The notes beneath the pieces are model-generated. The model had not been told where the DNA came from and searched no databases. It was given only the letters and a program-made list of their open reading frames with translations. Positions 63,030 through 64,000 of a DNA stretch of 64,000 nt are shown here, piece after piece. The number at the start of each line of letters is the position of its first letter. Within the stretch, counting starts at the first letter, position 1. The DNA comes from Streptomyces humidus (GTDB lineage: Bacteria > Actinomycetota > Actinomycetes > Streptomycetales > Streptomycetaceae), in the NCBI RefSeq assembly GCF_014649655.1, contig NZ_BMTL01000007.1, forward strand, positions 1 through 64,000, given 5' to 3'. The position numbers and the translations under genes were made by a program.

Positions 63030-63832
63030 ACGTCGCGACCGGGCTGACCACCCGGCTCATCGCCTGCTTCGACATCATCGACGGCCGGGTCACCAAGGCC
63101 CGCCGCTTCGAGGACAACATCGACGTCGGCGACGCCGCCGAGGTCGCCGCGTCGGTGTACGCGGACGGCATCGACGAGATCATCTTCTACGACATCCTCG
63201 CCAGCGCGCAGCGCCGCCAGGCGGACCTGGCCACGATCCGCAAGGTCGCCGAGACGGTGTTCGTGCCGCTGACGGTGGGCGGCGGGATCCGGTCGCTGGA
63301 GGACATGCACGCGGTGCTGGCCGCCGGCGCGGAGAAGATCAGCCTGGACTCGATGGCGGTGCGCAATCCCACGATCATCACCGAGGGGTCGGCCGAGTTC
63401 GGCCGCCAGTGCATCGTGCAGTCCATGCAGGTCAAGCGCGTCCCGGTCACGGCCGAGATCCCCAGCGGGTACGAGGTGTTCATCGACGGGGCCCGGCAGG
63501 CCACCGGCATGGACGCCATCGTGTGGGCGCGCCGTGGCGAGGAGCTGGGGGCCGGGGAGATCTGCGTCAACTCCATCGACCAGGACGGCACACACGAGGG
63601 CTACGACCTGGAGATCACCCGCCAGATCGCCGAGGCGGTCAACCTGCCGGTGATCGCCTCCGGCGGCGCCGGTTCAGCCGAGCACGCGGCGGCGGCGTTC
63701 ACCGAAGCGGGCGCGTCAGCGGCGATCGTCAGCTCGCTGCTGTACTCGCCGCGCATGGAGCGCACCGTCCCGGTCGCGGAGATCAAGGCCGAGCTCGCCA
63801 AGCGGTACGGGCTCCCGGTCCGCCTGGACTGA
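63017..63832 (+). CDS. HisF-like cyclase/synthase, probably not histidine-specific
   Basis: A 271-residue (beta/alpha)8 protein from GTG 63017, with AGGAGG 5 bases upstream. LIACFDIIDGRVTKARRFED, FVPLTVGGGIRSLEDMHAVL and LPVIASGGAGSAEHAAAAF mark the HisF family, and the first catalytic Asp (CFD) is kept. The second catalytic Asp, in the SxDA strand of true HisF, is replaced: CIVQSMQVKRV has Gln there. That makes ordinary imidazole-glycerol-phosphate synthesis unlikely and points to a divergent reaction using HisH-derived ammonia, as in some sugar or natural-product amidination systems. Inferred. Confidence 0.75.
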   Translation: MPGLNVATGLTTRLIACFDIIDGRVTKARRFEDNIDVGDAAEVAASVYADGIDEIIFYDILASAQRRQADLATIRKVAETVFVPLTVGGGIRSLEDMHAVLAAGAEKISLDSMAVRNPTIITEGSAEFGRQCIVQSMQVKRVPVTAEIPSGYEVFIDGARQATGMDAIVWARRGEELGAGEICVNSIDQDGTHEGYDLEITRQIAEAVNLPVIASGGAGSAEHAAAAFTEAGASAAIVSSLLYSPRMERTVPVAEIKAELAKRYGLPVRLD

Positions 63833-63855
63833 GCACGCTCCCTCCCGGAAACGAC

Positions 63856-63890
63856 GCCGGGCCCGGCCGCTGAACGCGGTCGGGCCCGGC
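63856..63890 (+). terminator. Rho-independent terminator after the HisF-like gene
   Basis: GCCGGGCCCG / CGGGCCCGGC, a 10-bp perfect stem with a 15-base loop that can pair partly (GCCGC/GCGGT), followed by TTTGTTTT. Confidence 0.85.
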
Positions 63891-63933
63891 TTTGTTTTCC
63901 GGCGCCGCACGGCCGACCCGGGCGTACGGCGGG

Positions 63934-64000
63934 TCAGGGCCGGTGCGCGGTCACCAGGTGGCGGCTGCTGTCGGCGGTGAGGGGGCGGGCGTCGTAGCCG
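63934..64000 (-). CDS. 3' end of a leftward gene (partial)
   Basis: Read on the minus strand from the window edge the frame gives GYDARPLTADSSRHLVTAHR then P and TGA (63934-63936). The ending (LVTAHRP) is common in short-chain methyltransferase-like proteins, but 21 residues do not identify it. It converges on the HisF-like gene, with the terminator at 63856 between them. Confidence 0.4.
   Translation of the reverse strand, partial: GYDARPLTADSSRHLVTAHRP

Noticed and set aside
62385..63832. Housekeeping histidine biosynthesis genes hisH and hisF
   Set aside because: No other his genes are adjacent and the HisF-like protein lacks the second catalytic Asp.

Overview
The window reads as high-GC actinomycete DNA, almost certainly Streptomyces or a close relative. 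GC-rich third codon positions, frequent GTG/TTG starts with GGAGG-type ribosome binding sites, a HupA-type HU protein, and above all a tap-tpg pair (the terminal-protein genes of Streptomyces linear replicons) support this. With a parA operon and a plasmid-type replication module in the same 64 kb, the simplest reading is a segment of a linear plasmid, or of a chromosome arm carrying an integrated linear plasmid. The sequence alone does not settle which.

Layout. 1-5 kb: the end of an unknown gene, then a complete compact Tn7/Tn5053-like transposon (173-4932) whose ends can be read exactly: 30-bp imperfect terminal inverted repeats beginning TGTCC, and a 5-bp target duplication GGGTG. It carries only tnsA, tnsB, tnsC and a TniQ-like zinc-finger gene, each overlapping the next. 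5-16 kb: mostly leftward accessory and household genes (DUF4209 protein, CoiA-like protein, a six-fold zinc-ribbon protein with a GIY-YIG-like end, DUF3592 protein, Ser/Thr kinase, MmpS-like lipoprotein, initiator tRNA-Met, cold-shock protein, HU, DUF3223 protein). 16-22 kb: the leftward tap-tpg-helicase operon. 22-30 kb: small hypothetical genes, two groups of which share a nearly identical promoter-proximal motif. 30-33 kb: AT-rich repeats followed by a ParA-type ATPase and a non-canonical partner. 33-41 kb: a Fic protein, then a translationally coupled replication module (DNA-binding protein, primase-polymerase, helicase).

41-64 kb: a phosphotransferase, an RmlD-like reductase, a regulator-like protein and a GFA-family gene lead to a second mobile element. 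The GFA gene is cut in two: its first 37 codons lie at 44439-44549 and its remaining codons at 61878-62201, and the halves fit together exactly. Between them lie three coupled tyrosine-recombinase-type genes plus a TnpC-like gene (Tn554/recombinase-trio type) and about 11 kb of cargo. The cargo holds a UDP-sugar epimerase, a leftward sugar-pathway-like operon (hydrolase, nucleotidyltransferase, DUF2332, RraA-like, double SIS, frameshifted RmlD-like), a palindromic operator array and a regulator. It ends with a radical SAM enzyme with an unusual CX3CX3C motif, a PCMT-type methyltransferase and an intact GFA paralogue. Right of the element are a HisH/HisF-like pair, in which the HisF homologue has lost a key acidic residue, and the end of a leftward gene.

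How parts may work together: tap-tpg would serve telomere end-patching, parA and its partner segregation, and the 35.6-40.7 kb module replication initiation. The two transposons are independent passengers. The larger one appears to have delivered a biosynthetic or modification cassette into a locus that already held related genes (regulator, RmlD-like, GFA).
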